A stretch of DNA of 21,417 nucleotides from Chthonomonas sp. UBA2785. GTDB lineage: Bacteria; Armatimonadota; Fimbriimonadia; Fimbriimonadales; Fimbriimonadaceae. Below, in pieces: positions 7,254 through 13,812 of the stretch. Every line of letters starts with the position of its first letter. Positions within the stretch are counted from its first letter, which is position 1. The notes under the pieces were generated by a model. The model searched no databases. It saw only the letters and a program-made list of their open reading frames with translations, and was not told the origin of the DNA. The position numbers and the translations under genes are program-made. The stretch spans positions 1 through 21,417 of the forward strand of contig DEIB01000023.1 of the NCBI GenBank assembly GCA_002352215.1, given 5' to 3'.

Positions 7254-7577
7254 TTACGGTTCGAGATCGACGCCGGGATCCCAGCCTTGCTCACTGGCGC
7301 GCATCAGGATTTCGACTTCCATATCGCGGTCCATGCGGATTTGGCAGGAAAGGCGGAACTGACCCAGCACGCCGTCTTCTTCCAGGCAGGCGCGCTCGTC
7401 TTCACCCATCGGCGGCTCCTCGCCCTTTATGGTGACGCGGCAAGTGGTGCAGAGGGCGTTGCCGCCGCACCGATGGCTGACATCCTCGCCGTTTTGCTCG
7501 AGGGCCAAGGCGAGCTTGGTGCCCGATTCCACCACGTAACTCCCGCCACCGACGACGTCCAAACGATGCTGACTCAC
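7254..7577 (-). CDS. [2Fe-2S] ferredoxin
   Basis: 107 aa small electron carrier. The cluster ligands follow the adrenodoxin/bacterial-type spacing C-x5-C-x2-C (Cys37, Cys43, Cys46 in CGGNALCTTC) with the fourth in RLSC (Cys78); an extra Cys64 lies between. The beta-grasp start (VSQHRLDVV...) and 'TLAxAL'-like helix before the loop are recognisable. Partner reductase is not in the window. I chose GTG 7577 because the fold begins there; TTG 7586 (LHPVSQ) has AAGG a few bases upstream and is a fair alternative, and the open frame to 7667 is not supported. A TAGATT hexamer sits 7 nt before the GTG. It is divergent from the PepT-like peptidase gene and shares a 37 bp promoter gap with it. Confidence 0.85.
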   Translation of the reverse strand: MSQHRLDVVGGGSYVVESGTKLALALEQNGEDVSHRCGGNALCTTCRVTIKGEEPPMGEDERACLEEDGVLGQFRLSCQIRMDRDMEVEILMRASEQGWDPGVDLEP

Positions 7578-7614
7578 GGGGTGCAATCTACCTTGCGGTA
7601 AGGTCCAATGCACA
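7578..7614. promoter_or_regulatory. Divergent promoter region with small inverted repeat
   Basis: The 37 bp between the divergent ferredoxin and PepT-like genes contains a perfect inverted repeat, ACCTT (7590-7594) / AAGGT (7600-7604), with a 5 nt centre. A -10-like TAGATT on the minus strand (7585-7590) and TAAGGT on the plus strand (7599-7604) overlap its two arms. This could be a shared operator over two back-to-back promoters. No convincing -35 boxes are seen; prediction from sequence only. Confidence 0.35.
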
Positions 7615-8742
7615 ATGGTCAACCAAGCGCGACTGGTCGAACTGTTCAAGACTCTGTGCCTTATCAATGCCCCGGCTCTGGAAGAGCGCCCGGCGGTGGA
7701 TTACGTCAAGAACTTGCTCACCGAAATGGGCCTGGAAGTGGTGGAAGATAACGCCGGGGAAGTCATCGGTGGTAACGCCGGTAACGTGATCGCCACCTGG
7801 CGCGGCACCCGTCCTGACGCCCCGCGCATCTATTTTTCCGCCCACTTCGATACCGTGGAGCCCACCGAGGGCCTCGTGATCGGCGAGCGCGACGGCGTGC
7901 TCTACACCGAAAGCGACACCATCCTCGGTGCCGACGACAAGGCGGGTATGGCCGCGATTATCGAAGCTCTGCGCGTGATGAACGAGACGGACGAGGAACA
8001 TGGTGATGTAGTGCTGCTGCTGCCGGTGGCCGAAGAGATTGGCCTGAAGGGTGCGGGAGCCCTGGACATCCAGTCGCTGGACCTCGACTTCGGCTACGTG
8101 CTGGACACGGGCCCGCCAGTGGGCACCTATGTGAACCGCACCGCCACCCACGACAAGCTGGACATCACGGTCATTGGCAAGCCGGCCCACGCGGGCAAGC
8201 ACCCCGAAGACGGCATCAACGCCCTGTGCGTGGCGGCCGATGCCATCAGTCAGCTCAAGATCGGTCGGGTCGGCCCCGAGACCACGAGTAACCTGGGCAT
8301 TGTCAGTGGCGGCACGGGCACCAATGTGGTGATGCCGAGCGTGACCATTAAGGCCGAAGCTCGCAGCACCAGCGTGGAAGAGCTGGACGCCACCGTCGGA
8401 GAGATGATGCGCGCTTTTGAGGATGCCGCCCGTCGGTGGGGTGCCAAGGTGAAGATTGACCACGTGCGGCACTACGATTCGTACTTGATCCCTGAAGACA
8501 GCACCGTGGTGCAGGTGGGGCAGCAAGCGGCGCGCAAGTTAGGCTTCACGGGCGATCTCCGCACGACCCTCGGCGGCAGCGACGCCAACCAATTCAACAC
8601 CAAGGGCGTGCCGAGCATCGTGATGGCTACGGGGATGGAGGACATCCACACCCACGACGAGCATGTCTCCATCGAAAGCCTGGTCCAAAACACCGAATTG
8701 GTGATGGAAATCGTCCGGACCGTTCGCGAAATGAAGCGATGA
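7615..8742 (+). CDS. M20 family metallopeptidase, PepT-like
   Basis: 375 aa cytoplasmic di-zinc aminopeptidase. Metal-site motifs are intact: SAHFDTV (His77, Asp79), LGADDKAG (bridging Asp107), AEEIGLKGA (catalytic Glu140 and ligand Glu141), LDTG (Asp164) and the terminal His in DIHTHDEHVS (His345). The dimerisation/lid insert 'GKPAHAGKHPEDGINA' (188-203) is typical. Overall it resembles the PepT-like branch of family M20 (tripeptidase-related); exact peptide specificity is not deducible. ATG 7615 is preceded by AAGG about 11 nt upstream. No signal peptide is present. Confidence 0.92.
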   Translation: MVNQARLVELFKTLCLINAPALEERPAVDYVKNLLTEMGLEVVEDNAGEVIGGNAGNVIATWRGTRPDAPRIYFSAHFDTVEPTEGLVIGERDGVLYTESDTILGADDKAGMAAIIEALRVMNETDEEHGDVVLLLPVAEEIGLKGAGALDIQSLDLDFGYVLDTGPPVGTYVNRTATHDKLDITVIGKPAHAGKHPEDGINALCVAADAISQLKIGRVGPETTSNLGIVSGGTGTNVVMPSVTIKAEARSTSVEELDATVGEMMRAFEDAARRWGAKVKIDHVRHYDSYLIPEDSTVVQVGQQAARKLGFTGDLRTTLGGSDANQFNTKGVPSIVMATGMEDIHTHDEHVSIESLVQNTELVMEIVRTVREMKR

Positions 8743-8798
8743 GAGTAACATACGCAACAGCAGGGGACGACCCTGTCAATTACGCGAGGAAATCACGG

Positions 8799-9323
8799 AT
8801 GAAGAACGTGGCAAGAATGGGGCTGGTCGCCGCTTTGGCGGTAGGTGTTCTGGCTCCGGCAATGGCTCAATATAGCAAGCCGTCGGGTCTCTCGGTGAAG
8901 GGCGGTTTGTTCTTCCCCATTAGCAACGAAGCCAAGAACGCAGCCGGTTCGGACTGGTTTGGCTTTGGTGTGGACTACGAACTGGGCAACCTGTTCAATG
9001 TGAAGTCGGACGGGGAAGTCGAAAGCACTTTCCACCTGTCCCTCGACTACTACGGCGATGGCGACTTTAGCCAGGTGCCGGTGATGCTGAACTACCGCGG
9101 TCGCCAGAAGAATGTGTACTGGGTTATCGGCGGTGGTCTTGGTTTTGTGCGCACCCCGAAGGTGGGCGGCGGCACCACGACCAACGAAGAGTTCGCCTAC
9201 AACTTCGCTTTGGGCTACAACTTCAACCAGGGCGCCACGCCGTACTTCATCGAAGCACGGTTCTTGGGCTCCAACGAAGAGCGACTGAACGGTTTCGGCC
9301 TCTACGCCGGCCTCCGCTTCTAA
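8799..9323 (+). CDS. Small outer-membrane beta-barrel-type protein
   Basis: 174 aa. Residues 1-24 form a clear signal peptide (MKNVARMG, hydrophobic core, cleavage after AMA). The mature protein alternates short aromatic/glycine-rich strands (for example 'GLSVKGGLFFP', 'YWVIGGGLGFV', 'AYNFALGYNF') and ends '...GLYAGLRF'. A terminal Phe closing a final beta strand is the usual outer-membrane insertion signal, so an 8-stranded OmpA/OmpW-like barrel is likely; the specific family is not recognised. ATG 8799 is preceded by GAGGA about 10 nt upstream. The gene is followed by a strong terminator, so it is probably monocistronic or the end of a unit with the PepT-like gene 57 bp upstream. Confidence 0.8.
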   Translation: MKNVARMGLVAALAVGVLAPAMAQYSKPSGLSVKGGLFFPISNEAKNAAGSDWFGFGVDYELGNLFNVKSDGEVESTFHLSLDYYGDGDFSQVPVMLNYRGRQKNVYWVIGGGLGFVRTPKVGGGTTTNEEFAYNFALGYNFNQGATPYFIEARFLGSNEERLNGFGLYAGLRF

Positions 9324-9341
9324 AGCTCGCAACCTCGAAGA

Positions 9342-9386
9342 CCCTCCGTGCGGCCGTTGTTCGCGGCCAACGGAGGGACTTTTTTT
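9342..9386 (+). terminator. Rho-independent terminator
   Basis: Arms CCCTCCGT (9342-9349) and ACGGAGGG (9370-9377) pair perfectly over 8 bp; inside them GGCCG-type sequence can extend the stem with small bulges. Seven T residues follow at 9380-9386. It terminates the barrel gene and insulates the sigma-factor operon that starts next. Confidence 0.9.
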
Positions 9387-9393
9387 GCCGTAC

Positions 9394-9421
9394 TGAACTT
9401 TGGTCATGCGTTTGCGTCATC
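9394..9421 (+). promoter_or_regulatory. Candidate ECF-type promoter for the sigma operon
   Basis: TGAACTT (9394-9400), a 15 nt spacer and GTCATC (9416-9421) resemble the GGAACTT / GTC-type elements of ECF promoters with the usual 15-16 nt spacing. It lies 47 bp upstream of the ECF sigma start, where an autoregulated promoter is expected. This is a single match made by eye. Confidence 0.4.
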
Positions 9422-9468
9422 ACTTGATCATGGGCACTGATGCGCAGGCCCGAACGTGGAGCCCCTGC

Positions 9469-10053
9469 ATGAAACATGACGCCACGGCCGAAGCGGCTTT
9501 GGTTTCCGCTTGTCGTCGGCGGGATGACGCCGCGTTCGGTCGGCTGATTGACCTCTATCAGGCCCGCATTTACGGGTTTGTGAAGCGCATGGTCCACGAT
9601 GCCGAGGACGCGCAAGACCTCACCCAAGAAGTTTTCATTCGCGCTTATCAAGGGTTGGACCGGTTTGACGGCCGCTCCTCCTTGCGCACGTGGCTGTTCC
9701 GCATCGCCACCAATCTGTGCATCGACCGGTCCCGTCGGCTGAACCACACTCTCGAAGTCGTTTCGGGGGGCGAAGAGGAAGTCTGGGACAACACGCCGGA
9801 CCACCGGTGGGACCCGGAAACCGCTGCGCTCTCGGCCGAAATGCACGACGTTGTAGAACACGCATTGGCCCAAATGAGCGATAAACTGCGCATGGTCTTG
9901 CTTCTGCACGACCGCGAAGATATGGCGTATGAAGAGATTGCGGCCACGATGTCGCTTCCCGTGGGTACGGTGAAGAGTCGACTTTTCTTGGCCCGAGAAT
10001 CTCTGCAAAAGACACTCAAGAATTACATAGGAGCCCCGGGAGGCCAACAATGA
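9469..10053 (+). CDS. ECF-type RNA polymerase sigma factor (RpoE/SigW-like)
   Basis: 194 aa. Sigma region 2 covers about residues 20-90 with DAEDAQDLTQEVFIRAY (44-60) and 'RTWLFRIATNLCIDRSRR' (73-90), the core-binding and -10-recognition helices. Region 4 covers about 125-183, with the helix-turn-helix YEEIAATMSLPVGTVKSRL (154-172) that reads the -35 element. Region 3 is absent, as in ECF sigmas. ATG 9469 has GGAG about 8 nt upstream and starts at the family's usual N-terminus; in-frame ATGs further up (for example 9430) add unrelated sequence. It overlaps the next gene by 4 bp (ATGA), the standard sigma/anti-sigma arrangement. Confidence 0.95.
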   Translation: MKHDATAEAALVSACRRRDDAAFGRLIDLYQARIYGFVKRMVHDAEDAQDLTQEVFIRAYQGLDRFDGRSSLRTWLFRIATNLCIDRSRRLNHTLEVVSGGEEEVWDNTPDHRWDPETAALSAEMHDVVEHALAQMSDKLRMVLLLHDREDMAYEEIAATMSLPVGTVKSRLFLARESLQKTLKNYIGAPGGQQ

Positions 10054-10505
10054 ATCAGGATTGGCGAGAAAAGATTGAGCAAGAAGCGGAATTGACGCTG
10101 GCGGAAGCGGTGGTGCTGGACGAAGAGATCGAGCGCCTGGAGCCGATGCGCCATGCGCTGCAAGCCTTGCCGTCTGACGAACTGAGCCTGCAATGGCGCA
10201 GCCAACTCAATGAGCGATTGGCCGCCGAAGCCAAGCCGATGCCCGCGCGCCGCAATGTGTTTGCTCTGTGGCCCGTGGCCGTTTCGGGGCTGGCCGCATG
10301 CGCCCTTGCGATGGCGTTGTTTGCCCCGCGTGGCGGTTCTGCGCCAACGGCCAGCACAGAGAATAGTGTGGAAGCCCGGCTCGTGCGATCGCACCAGGAA
10401 TTCCAGAACGCACGGGATCTTGGGGTGGCGGCACCGACGACGCCGGTGGTAGCCCCGCCTTCTTCAGGAGGATTCGATTGGTCAACGCTCGAAAAGGGCT
10501 CTTAA
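10050..10505 (+). CDS. Putative anti-sigma factor, single-pass membrane protein
   Basis: 151 aa. Residues 1-67 are a hydrophilic, acidic, helical N-domain that would face the cytoplasm. Residues about 70-91 (VFALWPVAVSG...) form one transmembrane helix preceded by Arg-Arg. The remaining 60 residues are Ala/Pro/Ser-rich and would be periplasmic. The topology and the 4 bp overlap with the ECF sigma gene fit a membrane anti-sigma factor of RseA type. The HxxxCxxC zinc motif of ZAS anti-sigmas is absent. GGGAGG lies about 7 nt before ATG 10050. The assignment relies mostly on context and topology. Confidence 0.7.
   Translation: MNQDWREKIEQEAELTLAEAVVLDEEIERLEPMRHALQALPSDELSLQWRSQLNERLAAEAKPMPARRNVFALWPVAVSGLAACALAMALFAPRGGSAPTASTENSVEARLVRSHQEFQNARDLGVAAPTTPVVAPPSSGGFDWSTLEKGS
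10466..10472 (+). promoter_or_regulatory. Ribosome binding site fixing the TTG start of the RseB-like gene
   Basis: AGGAGGA lies 5 nt upstream of TTG 10478, inside the 3' end of the anti-sigma gene. It is the strongest Shine-Dalgarno match seen in the window and decides for the TTG start, which also gives a complete signal peptide. Confidence 0.8.
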
Positions 10506-11437
10506 CGCTGGTCGCGCTGGCCGGGGCCGCCCCGGCTTTCGCGCAACCGGCCCCGTCGTACCCGCCCGAGATTACGAAGTACTTGCGATTGCAATCCCGT
10601 GTGAATGCGGCGGGGATTCGCAACGTCACGCTGATGGTGGATGGCCAGATGCGCACCTTCCGGGAGCGAGTGCTGAAGCAAGGCCTCAACATGCGTATTG
10701 AGTTCGCTGACGGCCCGAACGCGGGTTCGTTCACGGTGGAGTCGGGAGGGCGCCGGTTCTTGGTGAACCCGGCTCGCCGCGAAGCCCGCACCATGGCCCC
10801 CATGTGTGCCAGCTTTGCGCCCGCCTCCTTGATGTCGCGCCTCCAGGGTCGCGAAGGACGGTGGGCAAAGTCCACCGGGGGGGACATCGCCGGGGCAAAA
10901 ACCGTCCGGTGGGATGTCTTTGATAGTCGCAACCGGATCATGCAGAGGTTTTGGGTCGAGCCCAATCGTGGTCTGATCCTGAAGCGCCAAATCTTTGATG
11001 AGAATGGCCGAGTGGTCGGTGGGTTCGAGTTTGAGGTCGTCAAGTTCGATGTCGAAATGGCCTCGAATGCGTTTTCGGTGCCCACCGATTTTCGCATCAT
11101 CCGGCCGCTGGAAGAACTCAACGCCGCCTGCCAGCGCGCATCGTTGACTCCGGTCATTTTGGATCCGGGGCTGGGCTATAACCTCGATGCCGTACGGATT
11201 TTGAGTGCGCAGCGGGGTTCGGGCATTGTGATGTCGGTTTACGCGGACGAAACCACGCAACTGAGCCTCTACATCATGAAGCAGCCGCTCAACACCGAGC
11301 GACTCCGCCGCTTAACGGGGCAGAGATTGAAGTTCTACTCCTGGCAACAGGGAGGTCAGTACCTCACCTTAATCGGGGCTTTGCCGCAGGAAGAACTGGC
11401 CCGCTTGGCCCGGTCGGCCCGAACCCAGCAACGCTAA
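10478..11437 (+). CDS. RseB/MucB-like periplasmic sigma-regulatory protein
   Basis: 319 aa from TTG 10478, close to the length of E. coli RseB. Residues 1-22 are a signal peptide (MVNARKG..., cleavage after AFA). The mature part has a LolA-like half, with 'NVTLMVDGQMRTFRERVLKQGLNMRIEF', 'RFLVNPARREARTM' and 'WDVFDSRNRIMQRFWVEPNRGLILKRQIFDENG', a pattern typical of RseB/outer-membrane-lipoprotein-sorting proteins. A smaller C-terminal domain starts near residue 205 and ends 'LTLIGALPQEELARL'. In known systems RseB binds the anti-sigma factor and protects it until envelope damage is sensed. It overlaps the anti-sigma gene by 28 bp. Family assignment is by motif pattern and synteny, so moderately sure. 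Confidence 0.72.
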   Translation: MVNARKGLLTLVALAGAAPAFAQPAPSYPPEITKYLRLQSRVNAAGIRNVTLMVDGQMRTFRERVLKQGLNMRIEFADGPNAGSFTVESGGRRFLVNPARREARTMAPMCASFAPASLMSRLQGREGRWAKSTGGDIAGAKTVRWDVFDSRNRIMQRFWVEPNRGLILKRQIFDENGRVVGGFEFEVVKFDVEMASNAFSVPTDFRIIRPLEELNAACQRASLTPVILDPGLGYNLDAVRILSAQRGSGIVMSVYADETTQLSLYIMKQPLNTERLRRLTGQRLKFYSWQQGGQYLTLIGALPQEELARLARSARTQQR

Positions 11438-11454
11438 ATGGTGCTGGCCCGTCA

Positions 11455-11466
11455 TAATATATAACG
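11455..11466 (+). promoter_or_regulatory. -10-like element directly before the PBP gene (possible leaderless start)
   Basis: TAATAT (11455-11460; CATAAT at 11453-11458 overlaps it) lies 6 nt before GTG 11467. The 26 nt before the GTG contain no purine-rich ribosome site. Transcription starting about 7 nt after the hexamer would begin at or next to the GTG. No clear -35 box is visible. Confidence 0.4.
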
Positions 11467-13806
11467 GTGCAACGCGCCCCTGCTACACGCGTCAAGTCCA
11501 ACTCCGCTCCGGAGCAAACCCGGTCGCGCAAATGGACTCGAAAGAGAGCCTTTAAGTCAGCTTTCTTAATCCTGTGGGGCGTCATTGCCGCGGTGATTGC
11601 CGCAGGCTCGCTTTACTTCTGGACCAAGCTGGAGCAGGCCAATGCGATGGTCCCGCAGCTGCCGAGCATTATCCAGAAGACCATCACGGGTCCGTCTGAG
11701 ATCCTGGCGGCCGATGGCAGTGTGCTTTTCCGAGTGGCCGCCGAGTTCCGCGAGCCGGTAGCTTACGGCGACATCCCGCAGCACGTGATTGACGCCACGC
11801 TGGCGGCCGAAGACAAGCGCTTCTTCAGTCACGACGGTGTGGACTCCATCGCCATGATGCGTGTGCTGTGGATTACGGCGGCATCTGGCCGGTCCACTCA
11901 AGGCGGCTCGACCATCACGATGCAGTTGGCCAAGCGCGTATTCACGGGCTCCGAAAAGACCCTGGAACGCAAGGTCCAAGACATCTCGCTGGCCTTGATG
12001 ATGGAGCGAAGTATGTCCAAGGAGCAAATCCTGGGGCTGTACTTAAATCAAGTTTTCTACGGAAACGGAGCGTACGGGATATCGGCCGCCGCCGACGTCT
12101 ATTTCGGTAAGTCGCTCAAGGAGCTCACCATTGGCGAAGCGGCATTGCTTTCACGCCTTGTCCGCCGACCGAGCCACGAAAATCCGTTCCGAAACCCGGA
12201 GATCGCGAAGACCAACCGTGATGTCGTCCTCGGCATCATGCTGGATGAGAAGTTCATCACCAAGGCAGAGTACGACAAGGCCATTAAGGAACCGATCAAG
12301 CTCGCAAAGTCGGCTAAGACGGAAGTTAATCGAAACAAGAAGTTCCCGTTCTTTGTGGACTACGTCCTGGCGGAGGTTGATAAGAAGTACCCCGATATTG
12401 ACCTCGCGCGCGGTGGCTACCGGGTGGAAACGACGCTGGACCCCAAGGTTCAAGCGATTATTGACGCGGAGATCGAAAACACCATCCGACGCTATCGCCG
12501 GCTGCGAGTGACGACGGCAGCCTTTCTCGTAGTGGACAAGTCGGGCCGCATCGTGGGCATGTGCGGCGGCGGCGATTACGAGAAGAATCAGTTCAACGTC
12601 GCGTCTCAGGGCCGACGCCAGCCGGGTTCTTCATTCAAGCCGTTCGTTTATGCCGCTGGGTTTGAAACGGGTGCCCTCAGCCCGAATGGCTCGGTCAGCA
12701 ACGACCCCTACTACATCAAGGTGGGGGGGCGCCGAAAGAAGGTTTCGGGCGGAGGCAGCGGAGGCCGGGTTTCGGTGTCCAGCGCCCTGGCCCAGTCCAT
12801 CAACTCCCCGGCCATGTGGGCCATCGAAGAGGTGGGCGCCCGCAATGTCGTCAAGTACGCCAAGAGCACGTTTGGGTTCACCAGCGAACTCCCCGCCGTG
12901 CCCTCGCTCGCATTGGGCACAGGTGAAGTCTCCATGCTGGAGATGGCGGGCGGCTACTCCGTGTTCCAATCCGGCGGAGACCGGTACACGCCATACGGCA
13001 TTGTCCGCATCGTCGGCCCGGATGGGACGACCCTGGCCCGCGCCGCCGGTCAGAAGTTCAACCGCGTCATGAGTACGGCTTCGGCCACGGGCATGGACGC
13101 GCTTCTGCGGAACGTGGTGACCAGCGGGACGGCGCGCTCTGCGAGCTACGTGGTGAACGCCCGGGGCAAGACCGGAACCACGAACAGCCACAAGGACGCC
13201 TGGTTCTGCGGCTATACGGATCAGTTTATTGGCATCGGCTGGATTGGGAATGACGTTCCGAATCCAAGCGGGAATCCTCCCTTCGTTTCAGGCACGATGG
13301 CGGGCGTTTTCGGGGGCGAAGTGACCGCTCCGATGTGGGCGCGCATCATGTCAAAGGTTCAGGATATCTATCCCGAGCCGCGTCGTCAGATTCGGGCCAT
13401 CGGCCGCGTGATTGAAGATCCGGACGAGGAAGAGGAAGAGGAGGACACGACTCACATCGATGCGGATGACAACGACCGCACCACGCCGGAGAATACAGAT
13501 CCGGTCGTTGCGCCTCGAATCAACGAAGGGAACCCCGAGAGCGGCACTACCGGCTCAACCGGTGGCGGCGACGGCGGCTTGACTGTGGAACCCGTGAAGG
13601 ATCCGCCCTCGAACGATCCGCCCAAGACCAAGCCCAAGGATCCGCCGGCCCAAGGCGGCGGTGATGGCGGTGGCGACCTGATTTCAGTGGAAGTGTGCGC
13701 AGATAGCAACGCCCGGGCCAGTGTGTACTGCCCCGAACGGCGCCGCATCAAGGTGCCTCGAGACCAGGCTCCGCGGGGGCGATGCCCGCTCCACGGCCCG
13801 CACTAA
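11467..13806 (+). CDS. Class A penicillin-binding protein (glycosyltransferase/transpeptidase)
   Basis: 779 aa bifunctional peptidoglycan synthase. A basic cytoplasmic tail is followed by one TM helix (about 32-50). The GT51 domain has AAEDKRFFSH (catalytic Glu115), GGSTITMQLAK (147-156) and 'SKEQILGLYLNQVFYG' (184-199). The transpeptidase domain has SSFK (Ser388-Lys391), SIN (444-446) and KTG (568-570). After residue 648 comes an acidic run (DPDEEEEEED), then a Gly/Pro/Asp-rich disordered linker, and a final 40 residues with Cys744, Cys755, Cys773 and His776. GTG 11467 is the only standard start between an in-frame TAA (11455) and the TM helix. The gene follows the RseB-like gene by 29 bp and precedes PBP2 by 6 bp. 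Confidence 0.95.
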   Translation: MQRAPATRVKSNSAPEQTRSRKWTRKRAFKSAFLILWGVIAAVIAAGSLYFWTKLEQANAMVPQLPSIIQKTITGPSEILAADGSVLFRVAAEFREPVAYGDIPQHVIDATLAAEDKRFFSHDGVDSIAMMRVLWITAASGRSTQGGSTITMQLAKRVFTGSEKTLERKVQDISLALMMERSMSKEQILGLYLNQVFYGNGAYGISAAADVYFGKSLKELTIGEAALLSRLVRRPSHENPFRNPEIAKTNRDVVLGIMLDEKFITKAEYDKAIKEPIKLAKSAKTEVNRNKKFPFFVDYVLAEVDKKYPDIDLARGGYRVETTLDPKVQAIIDAEIENTIRRYRRLRVTTAAFLVVDKSGRIVGMCGGGDYEKNQFNVASQGRRQPGSSFKPFVYAAGFETGALSPNGSVSNDPYYIKVGGRRKKVSGGGSGGRVSVSSALAQSINSPAMWAIEEVGARNVVKYAKSTFGFTSELPAVPSLALGTGEVSMLEMAGGYSVFQSGGDRYTPYGIVRIVGPDGTTLARAAGQKFNRVMSTASATGMDALLRNVVTSGTARSASYVVNARGKTGTTNSHKDAWFCGYTDQFIGIGWIGNDVPNPSGNPPFVSGTMAGVFGGEVTAPMWARIMSKVQDIYPEPRRQIRAIGRVIEDPDEEEEEEDTTHIDADDNDRTTPENTDPVVAPRINEGNPESGTTGSTGGGDGGLTVEPVKDPPSNDPPKTKPKDPPAQGGGDGGGDLISVEVCADSNARASVYCPERRRIKVPRDQAPRGRCPLHGPH

Positions 13807-13812
13807 AGCGCC

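Noticed and set aside
7588..8526. 312 aa minus-strand frame opposite the PepT-like gene
   Set aside because: Fully antisense to an M20 peptidase with all metal-site motifs; the His/Val/Gly-rich translation is a typical shadow of codon bias.
9247..10050. 267 aa minus-strand frame across the terminator and sigma gene
   Set aside because: It is antisense to a clear ECF sigma factor and spans a transcription terminator.
10207..11157. 316 aa minus-strand frame opposite the anti-sigma and RseB-like genes
   Set aside because: Arg/Ser/Pro-rich shadow translation; the plus strand has overlapping genes with ribosome sites and a signal peptide.
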